Shown here one piece after another: positions 26,826-35,558 of a DNA stretch of 64,000 nucleotides. Each line of letters begins with the position of its first letter. Position 1 is the first letter of the stretch. Location: the NCBI RefSeq assembly GCF_039539965.1, contig NZ_BAABED010000001.1:3224001-3288000 (forward strand), given 5' to 3'. Made by a program: the position numbers and the translations under genes. The notes beneath the pieces were generated by a model that ran no database searches, was not told where the DNA came from, and worked only from the letters and a program-made list of their open reading frames with translations. This DNA is from Arthrobacter methylotrophus (lineage in GTDB: Bacteria > Actinomycetota > Actinomycetes > Actinomycetales > Micrococcaceae).

Positions 26826-27911
26826 TTAGCGGATCCCTGTCCGCCCGGCAAGGGCAAGGAAGCCCATCCGTTTGTAGACCTCGCTCAAGGTCACGGAAGC
26901 AACTTCCCGGGCCCTCGCAGCCCCCTTGGCCAGGAGACGGTCAAGCTCAGCGGGATCGCCCATGAGTTCGGCCGTTCGGTCCCGCAACGGAGTGATGAAA
27001 TCAACCATCACGTCGGCCAGGTCCACCTTCAGGTGACCGTACATCTTGCCTTGGTACTCCCCTTCGAGGTCCGCAATCGTCTTGCCCGTCAGGCTGGAGT
27101 AGATCGTCAGGAGATTGGACACACCAGGCTTGGCGTCGCGATCAAAGCGAATCACAGTGTCGTCGTCCGTCACGGCCGACTTGATGCGCTTGGCTGCGAT
27201 CTTCGGGTCCTCCAGCAATTGGATGGAACCGTTGGGCGATTCGCCGGTCTTGGACATCTTGGAAGTGGGGTTCTGAAGGTCGTAGATCTTGGCGCTGCTC
27301 TTCAGGATAGTGGCCTCGGGCACCGTGAAGGTCTTACCGAAACGGGTGTTGAATCTCTGAGCCAGGTTTCTGGTGAGTTCAAGGTGCTGGCGCTGGTCTT
27401 CCCCCACAGGAACCAAATCCGCCTGGTAAAGCAGGATATCCGCGGCCATGAGCGTGGGATAAGCGAACAGGCCCACCGTGGCGGCGTCCGCCCCGGATTT
27501 CTGCGTTTTGTCCTTGAATTGCGTCATACGTGACGCCTCGCCGAATCCTGTGATGCAGTTCAGCGCCCAGGCGAGCTCGGCGTGCTCAGGCACGTGGGAC
27601 TGCACGAAGAAGATGCACTTCTCGGGATCGATACCGGCGGCGATGTATTGGGCGGCGACTGTCCGGGTGCGCTTGGCCAGCTCTTCGGGTTCGAAGTCGA
27701 CCGTGATGGCGTGCAGGTCCGGAATGAAAAAGACTGCGTCGTACTCGGACTGCATGTCCACCCAGTTGCGGACGGCGCCAATGTAGTTTCCCAAGTGCAG
27801 CGAGTCCGCCGTGGGCTTGGCGCCTGAGAGGATCCGCTTCTTGGGCTCGGTTTTGGTAGTTGCTGCCATGGTTGCAGCAGCAGCGGGTTCAGTTGTGGTG
27901 GAGCTGGTCAT
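26826..27911 (-). CDS. trpS: Tryptophanyl-tRNA synthetase
   Basis: 361 residues, class I aminoacyl-tRNA synthetase. The HIGH motif appears as HLGN (39-42), and KMSKT carries the second ATP-binding signature. [12 protein letters not shown] and the [13 protein letters not shown] stretch are the tryptophan-site motifs. About 20 residues of Ala/Thr-rich sequence extend the N-terminus beyond the conserved core. The distance to the exonuclease III gene is 18 bases. No T-box or trp leader is seen upstream. Confidence 0.97.
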   Translation of the reverse strand: MTSSTTTEPAAAATMAATTKTEPKKRILSGAKPTADSLHLGNYIGAVRNWVDMQSEYDAVFFIPDLHAITVDFEPEELAKRTRTVAAQYIAAGIDPEKCIFFVQSHVPEHAELAWALNCITGFGEASRMTQFKDKTQKSGADAATVGLFAYPTLMAADILLYQADLVPVGEDQRQHLELTRNLAQRFNTRFGKTFTVPEATILKSSAKIYDLQNPTSKMSKTGESPNGSIQLLEDPKIAAKRIKSAVTDDDTVIRFDRDAKPGVSNLLTIYSSLTGKTIADLEGEYQGKMYGHLKVDLADVMVDFITPLRDRTAELMGDPAELDRLLAKGAARAREVASVTLSEVYKRMGFLALAGRTGIR

Positions 27912-27929
27912 GTGGAAACTTTCGAAAGC

Positions 27930-28763
27930 CTAGAGCCGGTAGTCGACTACCAGCGGTGCATGGTCGGAGAAGCGGGTGTCCCATGACGGTGCCCGGTCAA
28001 CGACGGCCGACAGAGCGGCTGCCGCGAGTCCGGGAGTGGCCATGTGGTAGTCGATGCGCCAGCCCGTGTCAGTATCAAAGGCCTTACCGCGCTGGGACCA
28101 CCAGGTGTAGGGGCCATCGACTTTTCCTGCCAAGCCCCTGTGGACATCCCTCCATCCGATCTCGTCGCCGAAGAAGCGGTCGAAGTACTCCCGCTCCTCA
28201 GGAAGGAAGCCTGCACGCTTGGTGTTGCCCTTCCAATTCTTGATGTCGAGCTCAGTGTGGCCCACGTTGAGGTCACCCACCACCAAGGCGTGCTCGCTGT
28301 GTTTGGCGAGTTCCGGAAGCCTGGTGCTCATGACATCCAGGAAGCGGTATTTGTCCACCTGTTTGGGCGTGTCCACTTCGCCGGAATGCACGTAGGCGCT
28401 GACGACGGTCAGGGTGGTGTCCTCGCCACCGCTCGTCTTCACGGCATAGTCGGCCTCGACCCAGCGACCGGTGGTGGCAAAATAGTCGTCGCCGATTCCC
28501 ACGCGGGTAGCGTCGGGCTCCTGCCGCGAGGCGATGGCTACGCCCGCGCGCCCCTTGGCCTCGGCTTCGGCGTGCAGGATGTGCCAGCCTTCGCCGATGA
28601 GCTGGTGGACCACCTCATCTGGCGCGCGGACCTCCTGCAGACACAGGATGTCGACGTCGCGCGGCTCAAGCCACTCCGCCATGCCCTTCTTGTAGGCGGC
28701 GCGAATGCCGTTGACGTTGACGGTTGCGATGCGAAGGAAGTCCTTCTTCAATGCCGAGCTCAC
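27930..28763 (-). CDS. xth: Exodeoxyribonuclease III
   Basis: 277 residues of the exonuclease/endonuclease/phosphatase fold, acting on abasic sites and 3' blocks in base-excision repair. Catalytic motifs are IATVNVNGIRAA, ILCLQEVRA with the metal-binding Glu, VVGDLNVGHTELD, and SDHAPLVVDY with the terminal Asp-His pair. The GTG at 28763 has a TAGAGT box six bases upstream that overlaps the stop codon of the preceding gene, so this gene probably has its own leaderless promoter. Confidence 0.95.
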   Translation of the reverse strand: MSSALKKDFLRIATVNVNGIRAAYKKGMAEWLEPRDVDILCLQEVRAPDEVVHQLIGEGWHILHAEAEAKGRAGVAIASRQEPDATRVGIGDDYFATTGRWVEADYAVKTSGGEDTTLTVVSAYVHSGEVDTPKQVDKYRFLDVMSTRLPELAKHSEHALVVGDLNVGHTELDIKNWKGNTKRAGFLPEEREYFDRFFGDEIGWRDVHRGLAGKVDGPYTWWSQRGKAFDTDTGWRIDYHMATPGLAAAALSAVVDRAPSWDTRFSDHAPLVVDYRL

Positions 28764-28769
28764 CCGCCT

Positions 28770-28775
28770 ACTCTA
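28770..28775 (-). promoter_or_regulatory. -10 box of leaderless exonuclease III promoter
   Basis: TAGAGT, six bases before the GTG. Its first three bases are the TAG stop codon of the upstream gene. Confidence 0.55.
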
Positions 28776-29345
28776 GTCGATGATGGTGCCCGAAACGGGC
28801 TCGTCGGTGCCGCCGGAGGACTTGATCATGTCCCGGGCGTTGCTTGAGGTAATTGCTATGGTCTCCAAAGCGCGGGTGATGGTGTCCTGATCTGCGGACT
28901 CACCCTTCGCCCGTTCGTCCTCCACGACGCGAACCTGCACCTGGACAATCTTGAACGAATGGTCCAGTTTGAGGTCCCGCATTTCATCCGCTTCGCTGCG
29001 TTCCGAGACCACCCGTGTGCCGCCATGGTCAGCGCTCGACGACGACGGCGCCCGGCCGGTGGCCGCGTTGAAGGCGTTTTGTGCCTCAGCGAGTTTTTCT
29101 CCAGCCCGTTTAGCGGCCCTCTGGATACTGAAAACGACGAAAGCGGCAAGAGCGAGCCAGCCGAAGGAAACAACGGCGACAATCCAACCGACGACGTCGT
29201 TCTGGTTGGCCGCGAAGATCACGGCCACCAGGAACGCGATGAGCACTACCGTCATGCCCAGCCCGCCGACGCGGAAGCCTTTAAAGGGGCTCTTCGCGGA
29301 AGCGGATGGGGGAACAGATGACGGGGAGTCGCCGAGAGATCGCAT
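28773..29345 (-). CDS. Hypothetical membrane protein with two helices and a cytoplasmic tail
   Basis: 190 residues. A polar N-terminal 28 residues is followed by two membrane segments (about 30-46 and 52-72), then about 115 residues of charged sequence containing a helical region (AAKRAGEKLAEAQNAFNAA) and a beta-like stretch (HSFKIVQVQVRVVEDER). I recognise no named family. The ATG at 29345 is preceded by GACAAT at six bases, a weak form of the leaderless pattern. It lies upstream of the exonuclease III gene. Confidence 0.75.
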   Translation of the reverse strand: MRSLGDSPSSVPPSASAKSPFKGFRVGGLGMTVVLIAFLVAVIFAANQNDVVGWIVAVVSFGWLALAAFVVFSIQRAAKRAGEKLAEAQNAFNAATGRAPSSSSADHGGTRVVSERSEADEMRDLKLDHSFKIVQVQVRVVEDERAKGESADQDTITRALETIAITSSNARDMIKSSGGTDEPVSGTIID

Positions 29346-29351
29346 GCACTA

Positions 29352-29357
29352 ATTGTC
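29352..29357 (-). promoter_or_regulatory. Possible -10 box of leaderless promoter
   Basis: GACAAT six bases before the ATG at 29345. Only A2 and T6 plus the central A fit, so this is the weakest of the set. Confidence 0.35.
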
Positions 29358-29412
29358 GCAAACTCCGGACGGCGCACCGGCCGCTTCCACCCCGGGCGAA
29401 CAGCACGAACCG

Positions 29413-30246
29413 CTATTTCAGAAAGAGCTTGCGCAACCTTCCGGTGGTGAGCATGATGCCAAGCACGATCATCACGAGGTAGTAGCCGACGTGAACTGCC
29501 GTGGCCGGGCTAAAGGAAGCAATGCTGATCTGCCGCAGAAGCTCTACGCCGTGCCACAGGGGAAGCGCTTGGATAAGCCACTGGATGTATTGGGGATAGA
29601 CGCTCAGGGGGTAGAAAGTGGCGCTGAACAGGAACATCGGCAGCATGAAGAAGTTGATCCAGTCCATCTGCTGGAAAGTCTTCATGAAGCTCGTGATGCC
29701 CATCCCGAAGCTCGCGAAGCCGAAAGCGATCAGTACGGACGCAGGGATGACCAGGAGGGCCCACGGGGTAGTGATGAGCCCCATGACGGCCATGACGGCC
29801 GTGAATCCTGTGGCGTAGAGGAGTCCGCGCAGCAGGGCCAGGAAGATCTCCCCGATGGCTACGTCCAATGGACCGAGTGATGTGTAGAGCATGCCTTGGT
29901 ACAACTTGGCGAAGTTCATCTTGAAGAAGACGTTCCAGGTGGAGTCGTACACGGCGCCGTTCATGGCGGACACGGCAAGGAGTGCCGGCGCGATATAGGC
30001 CGCATAGCTGATTTCCTGCCCGCCCGGTCCCGTCACGCTCCCGACAATCGAGCCCAGTCCTACGCCCATGGAAATCAAGTACAGCACCGGCTCGAAGAAC
30101 CCGGACACCAGGATCAACCACGTGCTGCTTTTCGCCGCCATGAGGCCCCGGGCCACAACGGCGAGCGCGTTGCGGGAGTACAGCGGACCGAACGTCCGCT
30201 CACGGGCAGCGTCCGTGGCGCTATGCGGTCCAGTCAAAATGCTCAT
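29413..30246 (-). CDS. ABC-2 type transporter permease (second)
   Basis: 277 residues, six membrane helices of the ABC-2 (NodJ/DrrB-like) family, with FEPVLYLISMGVGLGSIVG and FMLPMFLFSATFYPLSVYPQY. The ATG at 30246 overlaps the stop of the first permease (ATGA); a 14-codon upstream extension is rejected. It works with the ATPase at 31121-32098 as an exporter. Substrate unknown; relatives move lipids, glycolipids or drugs. Confidence 0.9.
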   Translation of the reverse strand: MSILTGPHSATDAARERTFGPLYSRNALAVVARGLMAAKSSTWLILVSGFFEPVLYLISMGVGLGSIVGSVTGPGGQEISYAAYIAPALLAVSAMNGAVYDSTWNVFFKMNFAKLYQGMLYTSLGPLDVAIGEIFLALLRGLLYATGFTAVMAVMGLITTPWALLVIPASVLIAFGFASFGMGITSFMKTFQQMDWINFFMLPMFLFSATFYPLSVYPQYIQWLIQALPLWHGVELLRQISIASFSPATAVHVGYYLVMIVLGIMLTTGRLRKLFLK

Positions 30247-31097
30247 GTTCCCATCCTCCTGACGAACTGGCGCCGCGTCAGCATCCAACCTGCCGCGGCC
30301 GCGCCCACAAGGAACACGACGTGCGTCACCGTCAGCAAGGGGTTTTCCTCAAGTCCGTAGGTGAAGACGCGCCCCAACTGCGTACCGTGCCAGACCGGGG
30401 AGATCCAGCCGATCCAGCGCACTCCAAGCGGCAGCGAATCCAGCGGGAAGAAGGTTCCCGAAAACAGGAACAGCGGCACCACGATGAATCGCTGCACCAA
30501 GGCGAACTGCCCGGAATCTTTGGTGATGCTCGAGGCATAGGCCATGAGCGGCAGCCCGAAGGAGAGCCCGGCCACCGTGGCAACCACCGCCGACACCCAG
30601 CCCCACGGACTGGGTGAGGCACCGAACAGGGCCACGATGAGGAAGTAGAGCAGCGATTGCGCAAGGAACTTCAAGGTACTGGCCATGATGTGGCCCGCAG
30701 CGATCTGCTGCGGAACCAGCGGAGAAGCATGCGGGCCATAGAACACGCGGCGCCACTTGAAGCCGTCCATGATCGGGTAGGAGAAGTCCCCGGATGCTGT
30801 CATGACCGCGGAGGAGACCAGCAGCGCAGGCGCGATGAAAGTCAGGTAGCTCACTCCGCCGAACACCGAAGCGCCATTCGCATCCACCAGGCTCGCCAAG
30901 CCGATGCCCATCGCGAACAAGTACGCCACCGGCTGGCCCACGCTGTACAAGAACACCGACCAGCCATAGCCACGCATCACCCTGAGGACCTGTTCGGCAT
31001 AGAAGAACGACCCCCAACGCCGAGCCCGGCTGGCCGAGACGCCCGGCGAGTGTGCGCGCAAGGGGCGATCCGCCGTCGGGAGCTGAACGTCAGCCAT
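30243..31097 (-). CDS. ABC-2 type transporter permease (first)
   Basis: 284 residues, six membrane helices. The motifs VAYLFAMGIGLASLV, FIVVPLFLFSGTFFPLDSLP and ISPVWHGTQLGRVFTYG parallel those in the next permease, so the two are distant paralogues that probably form a heterodimer. The gene lies 23 bases downstream of the ATPase gene. NodIJ-type systems normally have a single permease gene. Confidence 0.9.
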   Translation of the reverse strand: MADVQLPTADRPLRAHSPGVSASRARRWGSFFYAEQVLRVMRGYGWSVFLYSVGQPVAYLFAMGIGLASLVDANGASVFGGVSYLTFIAPALLVSSAVMTASGDFSYPIMDGFKWRRVFYGPHASPLVPQQIAAGHIMASTLKFLAQSLLYFLIVALFGASPSPWGWVSAVVATVAGLSFGLPLMAYASSITKDSGQFALVQRFIVVPLFLFSGTFFPLDSLPLGVRWIGWISPVWHGTQLGRVFTYGLEENPLLTVTHVVFLVGAAAAGWMLTRRQFVRRMGT

Positions 31098-31120
31098 GGG
31101 TCCTCCTACTCAGCTGTCCC

Positions 31121-32098
31121 CTAATCAACGAGGCTCCGTCCGGTCAACCGAAGGAAGACGTCCTCCAAGGAAGAGCGCCGCACGAGGGACGTCAAGGGCC
31201 GGAGGCGGCGTGCGGAGACTTGCTCGAGGGCCGATTCGCCGTCGTTAGCGTAGATGAGCACCCGGTCCGGAAGCGTCTCGACGCGTTCGCCGATGCCGGC
31301 GAGTTCGCTTCCGATGGTCGCGTTGCGTTCCGAACCGAAGCGGAGTTCCAGGACCTCGCGCGTGGAGTATTCCCGGATCAGGCTTGCAGGCGAGCCTTCG
31401 GCCATGATCCGGCCCTTGTCCACCACGATCAACCGGTCACAGAGCTGTTCGGCTTCGTCCATGTAATGCGTGGTGAGGATCAGCGTGACGCCTTGTTCCT
31501 TGAGCCTGAACAACCGGTCCCAGAGGATATGCCGGGCCTGCGGGTCCAACCCCGTGGTGGGTTCGTCCAAGAGCAGGATCTTGGGTTCGTTGATCAGCGA
31601 GCGGGCAATCGTCAGACGCCGTTTCATGCCGCCCGAGAGGGCGTCCACCCTGGATTTGGCTTTGTCTGTCAGCTGGGCGAACTCGAGCAGTTCGTCGGCC
31701 TTCGGGCGCAAATAGCTCATGGGCAGGCCGAAGTAGCGGCCATAGACAATCAGGTTTTCGCGGACCTTCAGTTCCTCGTCGAGGTTGTCCTGCTGCGGCA
31801 CTACGCCAAGGTGCGCGCGAACTTCGGGCCCGTGGGTTTCGGGGTCGAGGCCCATGATGCTGAGCTTCCCGGAGGTGCGCTGGGTGACGCCGCCGATCAT
31901 CTTCATGGTGGTGGACTTACCCGCTCCGTTGGGACCCAGAAGCCCGAAGGACTCCCCCGCCGGAACCTCGAAGGAGATCCCGTCGACGGCGGTGAGCTCG
32001 CCGTAGCTCTTGGTGAGTTTTTCGGCTGTGATGACTGCAGGTGGGTTCATCTGGAAGCTGGCTGAAGTGGAGAAGGAGCGTGTGGCTTCATTGTGCAC
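31121..32098 (-). CDS. ABC-2 exporter ATP-binding protein (NodI/DrrA-like)
   Basis: 325 residues with one ABC domain: Walker A GPNGAGKST, Q-loop VPQQDNLDEEL, signature LSGGMKRRLTIARSL, Walker B ILLLDEPTTGLD and H-loop TTHYMDEAE. About 85 residues after the core carry the family's accessory domain. The GTG at 32098 is chosen over the ATG at 32050 because TAGTCT lies exactly six bases upstream (leaderless). It heads an operon with two ABC-2 permeases. Confidence 0.94.
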   Translation of the reverse strand: MHNEATRSFSTSASFQMNPPAVITAEKLTKSYGELTAVDGISFEVPAGESFGLLGPNGAGKSTTMKMIGGVTQRTSGKLSIMGLDPETHGPEVRAHLGVVPQQDNLDEELKVRENLIVYGRYFGLPMSYLRPKADELLEFAQLTDKAKSRVDALSGGMKRRLTIARSLINEPKILLLDEPTTGLDPQARHILWDRLFRLKEQGVTLILTTHYMDEAEQLCDRLIVVDKGRIMAEGSPASLIREYSTREVLELRFGSERNATIGSELAGIGERVETLPDRVLIYANDGESALEQVSARRLRPLTSLVRRSSLEDVFLRLTGRSLVD

Positions 32099-32104
32099 CC
32101 CAGC

Positions 32105-32110
32105 AGACTA
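32105..32110 (-). promoter_or_regulatory. -10 box of leaderless exporter promoter
   Basis: TAGTCT, six bases before the GTG at 32098; favours that start over the downstream ATG. Confidence 0.6.
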
Positions 32111-32187
32111 GTAGAGCCAAGGAATACGTGAAAGAGGTATTGCGCAATTTTCTGGAATAACCCCTATGGAACGCTGCCCCTTGTGAC

Positions 32188-32277
32188 ATTCTGCTGGATC
32201 ATTCCGCGCATCAAGCCCCGGAAACCGCGTGGTTCCGGGGCTCGATGGTTGAGTCAGAGCGAATGATCCAGCAGAAT
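32188..32277. repeat. Nested inverted repeat between exporter and SHOCT genes
   Basis: Outer arms ATTCTGCTGGATCATTC and GAATGATCCAGCAGAAT form a perfect 17-bp stem (32188-32204 with 32261-32277). Inside, AGCCCCGGAaACC pairs with GGTTCCGGGGCT around GCGT. The 90-base unit begins 11 bases past the SHOCT stop. It may be a terminator or a small non-autonomous mobile repeat. Confidence 0.75.
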
Positions 32278-32288
32278 CCGCCGATTCC

Positions 32289-32587
32289 TCACTTTGTCGG
32301 ATGTGCCCGCAGCACTTCCAGCCGCTGGCGGTACTCGGTCTCGTCGATTTCGCCACGCGCATAACGCTCCCTCAGCACACTCTCGGCCCCCTGGGTTGCT
32401 GCCCAATCGTGCTTACGACGCCACATCTGGCGACCGAAGAGAATGAAGAATCCGATGACCAGGATCCAGAACAACGGGATCAGGAGGAAAAACGGCCAGA
32501 AGACGAATCCGCCCCGGGTCCATGGACGACGTCGGTGGGCAGCTGGGCGGCCGCGGCGCCGAGGGTGGTGCTCAGTGATGTCAACAT
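32289..32587 (-). CDS. SHOCT-domain membrane protein, probably frameshifted
   Basis: The C-terminal part has one strong membrane helix (FWPFFLLIPLFWILVIGFFILF) followed by a SHOCT motif (LRERYARGEIDETEYRQRL). No good start exists in this frame: only TTG codons at 32654 and 32606, with Arg/His-rich, poorly GC3-biased sequence after them. In the neighbouring frame an ATG at 32587 opens MLTSLSTTLGAAAAQ with strong GC3, and adding one G in the run near 32513-32519 joins it to the helix. I therefore give 32587 as the likely original start. SHOCT domains are short oligomerisation modules; function unknown. Confidence 0.6.
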
Positions 32588-32720
32588 GTCCAGTCCAAAC
32601 TCTCAACAGGCCGTATCTCGGCTCTGGTTCCAGTCTGGTTTTCCGCCCCTCCAAACGCGTCGGCCACCGGGAGTCACTTGCAGCCGGCCACCTACTCCCC
32701 CGGGAGACTGCGCGGACGCG

Positions 32721-33386
32721 CTAGCTGCTCCAGCCCGGTCGGACCAGACCGGATTCGTACGCGAGAACCACCAATTGCGCCCGGTCCCGGACACGGAGCT
32801 TGGTCATGATGCGGGAAACGTGGGTCTTGGCCGTCAAGGGAGTGATGAACAACCGCTCGGCGATCTCGGCATTGTTCAGGCCTTCGCCCACCAGCGCCAG
32901 GACCTCCCGTTCGCGTTCGGTGATCTGGTCCAGCGGTACGGCCTTCGACGCCGCCCTGCTGTGCACGGCGAGCTGGGCCATGATGCGGCGCGTCACCGAC
33001 GGCGAAAGGAGGGCGTCGCCGTCGTGCACCACCCGCACGGCGCGGATCAGTTCCTCCGGCTCGGTGTCCTTGACGAGGAAGCCGGCGGCACCGGCGCGCA
33101 CCGCTTCGGCGATGTATTCGTCCAGCTCGAAGGTGGTGAGGATGATGATCCGGGTGTTCGTGAGTCGGGGGTTGGCCAGGATCTGCCGGGTTGCGGCCAA
33201 GCCGTCGCCGTCCGGCATGCGGATGTCCATCAGGACGACGTCGGGCACCTGGCTTTCGGCCAGCCTGACCGTCTCGCGGCCGGTGCCGGCCTCCGCCACT
33301 ACCTCCATGTCCGGTTCGGCGTCCAGGAGCGCCCGGAATCCCGCCCGGATGAGGGTCTGGTCGTCGGCAAGGAGCAGGCGGATCAT
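32721..33386 (-). CDS. NarL/LuxR-family response regulator
   Basis: 221 residues. The receiver domain (1-120) has acidic DD at 8-9, the phosphorylated Asp in VVLMDIRMPDGDG (about 54), the Thr of ILTTF and the Lys of LVKDTEP. A LuxR-type helix-turn-helix (about 150-210) contains TEREREVLALVGEGLNNAEI and TAKTHVSRIMTKL. The ATG overlaps the kinase stop (ATGA), so the pair is co-translated. Targets unknown; the flanking ABC exporter and SHOCT gene are candidates by position. Confidence 0.95.
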   Translation of the reverse strand: MIRLLLADDQTLIRAGFRALLDAEPDMEVVAEAGTGRETVRLAESQVPDVVLMDIRMPDGDGLAATRQILANPRLTNTRIIILTTFELDEYIAEAVRAGAAGFLVKDTEPEELIRAVRVVHDGDALLSPSVTRRIMAQLAVHSRAASKAVPLDQITEREREVLALVGEGLNNAEIAERLFITPLTAKTHVSRIMTKLRVRDRAQLVVLAYESGLVRPGWSS

Positions 33387-34528
33387 GGCTGGTCCCCTCG
33401 CCTGTTAGGGTCCGGCGGGAGCATCGCTTCCACGCGCAGTCCAGGTTCCAGCGGCGTCAGGCGAAGCGTGCCGCCGAGGGCCTCGACGCGCTCGCGCATG
33501 CCTCTCAGCCCGTTACCTGCGGGGGCTCCGCGAAGGCCTGCGCCGTCGTCGTCGATCCTCACCTTCAGTGCGTTCCCCGCCCATTCCAAAAGTACGACGG
33601 CGGACGCCGCGCCCGAGTGCCTGCGGACGTTGCTTAGCGCTTCCTGGACTACCCGATAGGCCGTTTCCTGCTGTGCCGTTTCCTGCTGTGCCGTTCCTAC
33701 TGGTTCATGGGCCACGGAGTTTTCAAGCCGCACATCCAGGCCGCCGCGCCGTGCGTCTTCCACGAGTTCCGGGATCCGCGCGAGACTTGGCGGGGCCGGC
33801 GGGCTCAACGGGGCATCGTCGCGGAGCACACCGAGAAGCTGACGGACTTCGGTCAAGGACTCCTTGCTCGCGGCCTTGATGGCTTCGAGTGCCGGCCGGA
33901 GCTTCTCCGGATCGTTTGTGCCTAAATGGAGCGCCACCGAGGCCTGGACGTTGATCATCGAAAGGGAGTGTGCCACCACATCGTGGATATCGCGGGCGAG
34001 CGTGAGCCGGTACTCGTCCCGTTCGGCCTGTTTCGCGGCCTCGCGCCGGCGTCGGTATTCGGCCATCCGCTCGCCCCGCCGTCGGAAGCCTTCACCGATC
34101 AGGACGAGGATCGCCGTCCAGGCAACACCGGCGGAGGCTCGAATAAGCGCGGGATCATTGCCGGCGAAAACGGCGGTCAGCACGATGGCGGCGGCGCAGA
34201 ATCCAGCCCCCAGCCAGGCCTCCCAGCGCAGCCCGGCGGCTGCCGTCAGGATGATCGACACCGCCAAGGACAGCACAATCGGGCCCCATGCGTAGCCGAG
34301 GAGCACGTAGCTGAACGTGGCCGCGAGGGTGATCGGCAGCATGACCGCGGGCTTGCGGGTCCGGAAAGCCAGGGCGGCGGGCCCTGCGAAGAGCAGCATG
34401 AAGGCGAGGGGATCCAAGGGGCGCAGAGTTCCCTGGTGGTTTGCCGAAAACACGGTTCCCAGCACTTGAATCAGGGCCACCGCGATCACGATGAAGCTCG
34501 TGGGGGGACCCTGGAAACGCCGCTGCAT
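33383..34528 (-). CDS. Two-component sensor histidine kinase (HisKA_3 type)
   Basis: 381 residues. About five membrane helices fill the first 150 residues. The dimerisation domain follows with the phospho-acceptor His in ARDIHDVVAHSLS, and the ATPase domain with YRVVQEALSNVRRHSGA (N box) and DDDGAGL and GNGLRGMRERVEALGG. A five-residue in-frame duplication (AQQET twice) lies directly before the N box. The ATG at 34528 has TAGGCT six bases upstream (leaderless). Partner of the overlapping response regulator; the ligand is unknown. Confidence 0.95.
   Translation of the reverse strand: MQRRFQGPPTSFIVIAVALIQVLGTVFSANHQGTLRPLDPLAFMLLFAGPAALAFRTRKPAVMLPITLAATFSYVLLGYAWGPIVLSLAVSIILTAAAGLRWEAWLGAGFCAAAIVLTAVFAGNDPALIRASAGVAWTAILVLIGEGFRRRGERMAEYRRRREAAKQAERDEYRLTLARDIHDVVAHSLSMINVQASVALHLGTNDPEKLRPALEAIKAASKESLTEVRQLLGVLRDDAPLSPPAPPSLARIPELVEDARRGGLDVRLENSVAHEPVGTAQQETAQQETAYRVVQEALSNVRRHSGAASAVVLLEWAGNALKVRIDDDGAGLRGAPAGNGLRGMRERVEALGGTLRLTPLEPGLRVEAMLPPDPNRRGDQP
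33664..33693. repeat. 15-bp in-frame tandem duplication in the kinase gene
   Basis: TTTCCTGCTGTGCCG occurs twice with no spacer. It adds five residues just before the N box of the ATPase domain. Confidence 0.9.
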
Positions 34529-34534
34529 GTTCCG

Positions 34535-34540
34535 AGCCTA
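34535..34540 (-). promoter_or_regulatory. -10 box of leaderless kinase promoter
   Basis: TAGGCT, six bases before the ATG at 34528. Confidence 0.6.
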
Positions 34541-34572
34541 GCCGCGCACGGCTCCGGCGTCGTCGTGTTAAA

Positions 34573-34614
34573 GGCGTAGGGGACCTACTCCCGCGGGAGT
34601 AGGTCCCCTACGCC
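34573..34614. terminator. Perfect 42-bp palindrome after folD
   Basis: Every base from 34573 to 34614 pairs with its partner (arm GGCGTAGGGGACCTACTCCC). It lies 14 bases past the folD stop and upstream of the kinase promoter, so it most likely ends glyA-folD transcription. There is no U tract. As DNA it could also extrude as a cruciform. Confidence 0.8.
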
Positions 34615-34628
34615 GTTCACGTCCGCTG

Positions 34629-35525
34629 CTAGGCGATGCCTGCGTGCCGTTCGGCGGTCTCCACCACATTGGCGAGCAGCATGGCGCGGGTCATCGGGCC
34701 CACACCGCCCGGATTCGGCGACAGCCAGGACGCAACGCCGGCAGCGGCCGGGTCCACGTCCCCGGTGACAACGGCCTTACCGTTGCCGTCGTCCACACGG
34801 CTCACGCCGACGTCGAGCACGATGGCGCCCGGCTTGAGGTCCCCGGCTTTGATCATGTGCGGCACCCCGGCAGCTGCAATCACGACGTCGGCCAGCTTGA
34901 GTTCGGCGGGCAGGTCCACGGTGCCCGTGTGCGCCAGGGTGACCGTGGCGTTGACGTCCTTGCGGGTGAGCAGGAGCCCGATGGGACGGCCGATGGTGAC
35001 GCCACGGCCGACCACCAGGACCCGCTTGCCCTTGAGTTCGATGCCATGACGACGGAGCAGTTCCACGCAGCCCTTGGGGGTGCAGGGCAGCGGGGACTTC
35101 ATGACACCGCTGACGTTGGCCACGAGCCGGCCAAGGTTCATGGGATGCAGGCCGTCGGCGTCCTTTTCGGGGTCCATGGCCTCCAGGATCACGTCCTGAT
35201 CGATGTGCTTGGGGAGCGGCAACTGCACGATGTACCCGGTGCATTCCGGGTTTTCGTTGAGTTCACGGACCACCTCGAGGAGCGCTTCCTGGCTGACGTC
35301 TTCAGGCAGGTCACGCCGGATTGACGTGATGCCGACCTCGGCGCAGTCCTTGTGCTTGCCAGCCACGTACCATGTGCTGCCCGGATCCGAGCCCACCAGG
35401 ATGGTGCCGAGTCCCGGCACCACTCCCTTTTCGCGGAGGGCGGCTACACGGATCTTCAGTTCGGACTTGATGGCGGAGGCGGTGGCCTTGCCGTCAAGAA
35501 CTTGTGCGGTGGACTGGTATGTCAT
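34629..35525 (-). CDS. folD: Bifunctional methylenetetrahydrofolate dehydrogenase/cyclohydrolase
   Basis: 298 residues, interconverting 5,10-methylene-THF and 10-formyl-THF with NADP. Motifs: [17 protein letters not shown] with the catalytic Lys, [22 protein letters not shown], the nucleotide loop [11 protein letters not shown], and the C-terminal [12 protein letters not shown]. The usual GRSxxVG Ser is a Gly here, which is unlikely to abolish NADP binding. Second gene of the glyA-folD operon, 33 bases after glyA, under the same ZTP riboswitch. Confidence 0.97.
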   Translation of the reverse strand: MTYQSTAQVLDGKATASAIKSELKIRVAALREKGVVPGLGTILVGSDPGSTWYVAGKHKDCAEVGITSIRRDLPEDVSQEALLEVVRELNENPECTGYIVQLPLPKHIDQDVILEAMDPEKDADGLHPMNLGRLVANVSGVMKSPLPCTPKGCVELLRRHGIELKGKRVLVVGRGVTIGRPIGLLLTRKDVNATVTLAHTGTVDLPAELKLADVVIAAAGVPHMIKAGDLKPGAIVLDVGVSRVDDGNGKAVVTGDVDPAAAGVASWLSPNPGGVGPMTRAMLLANVVETAERHAGIA

Positions 35526-35558
35526 TCCATCAGCTCTTTCTCGTGGGTGGCCTGCGGC

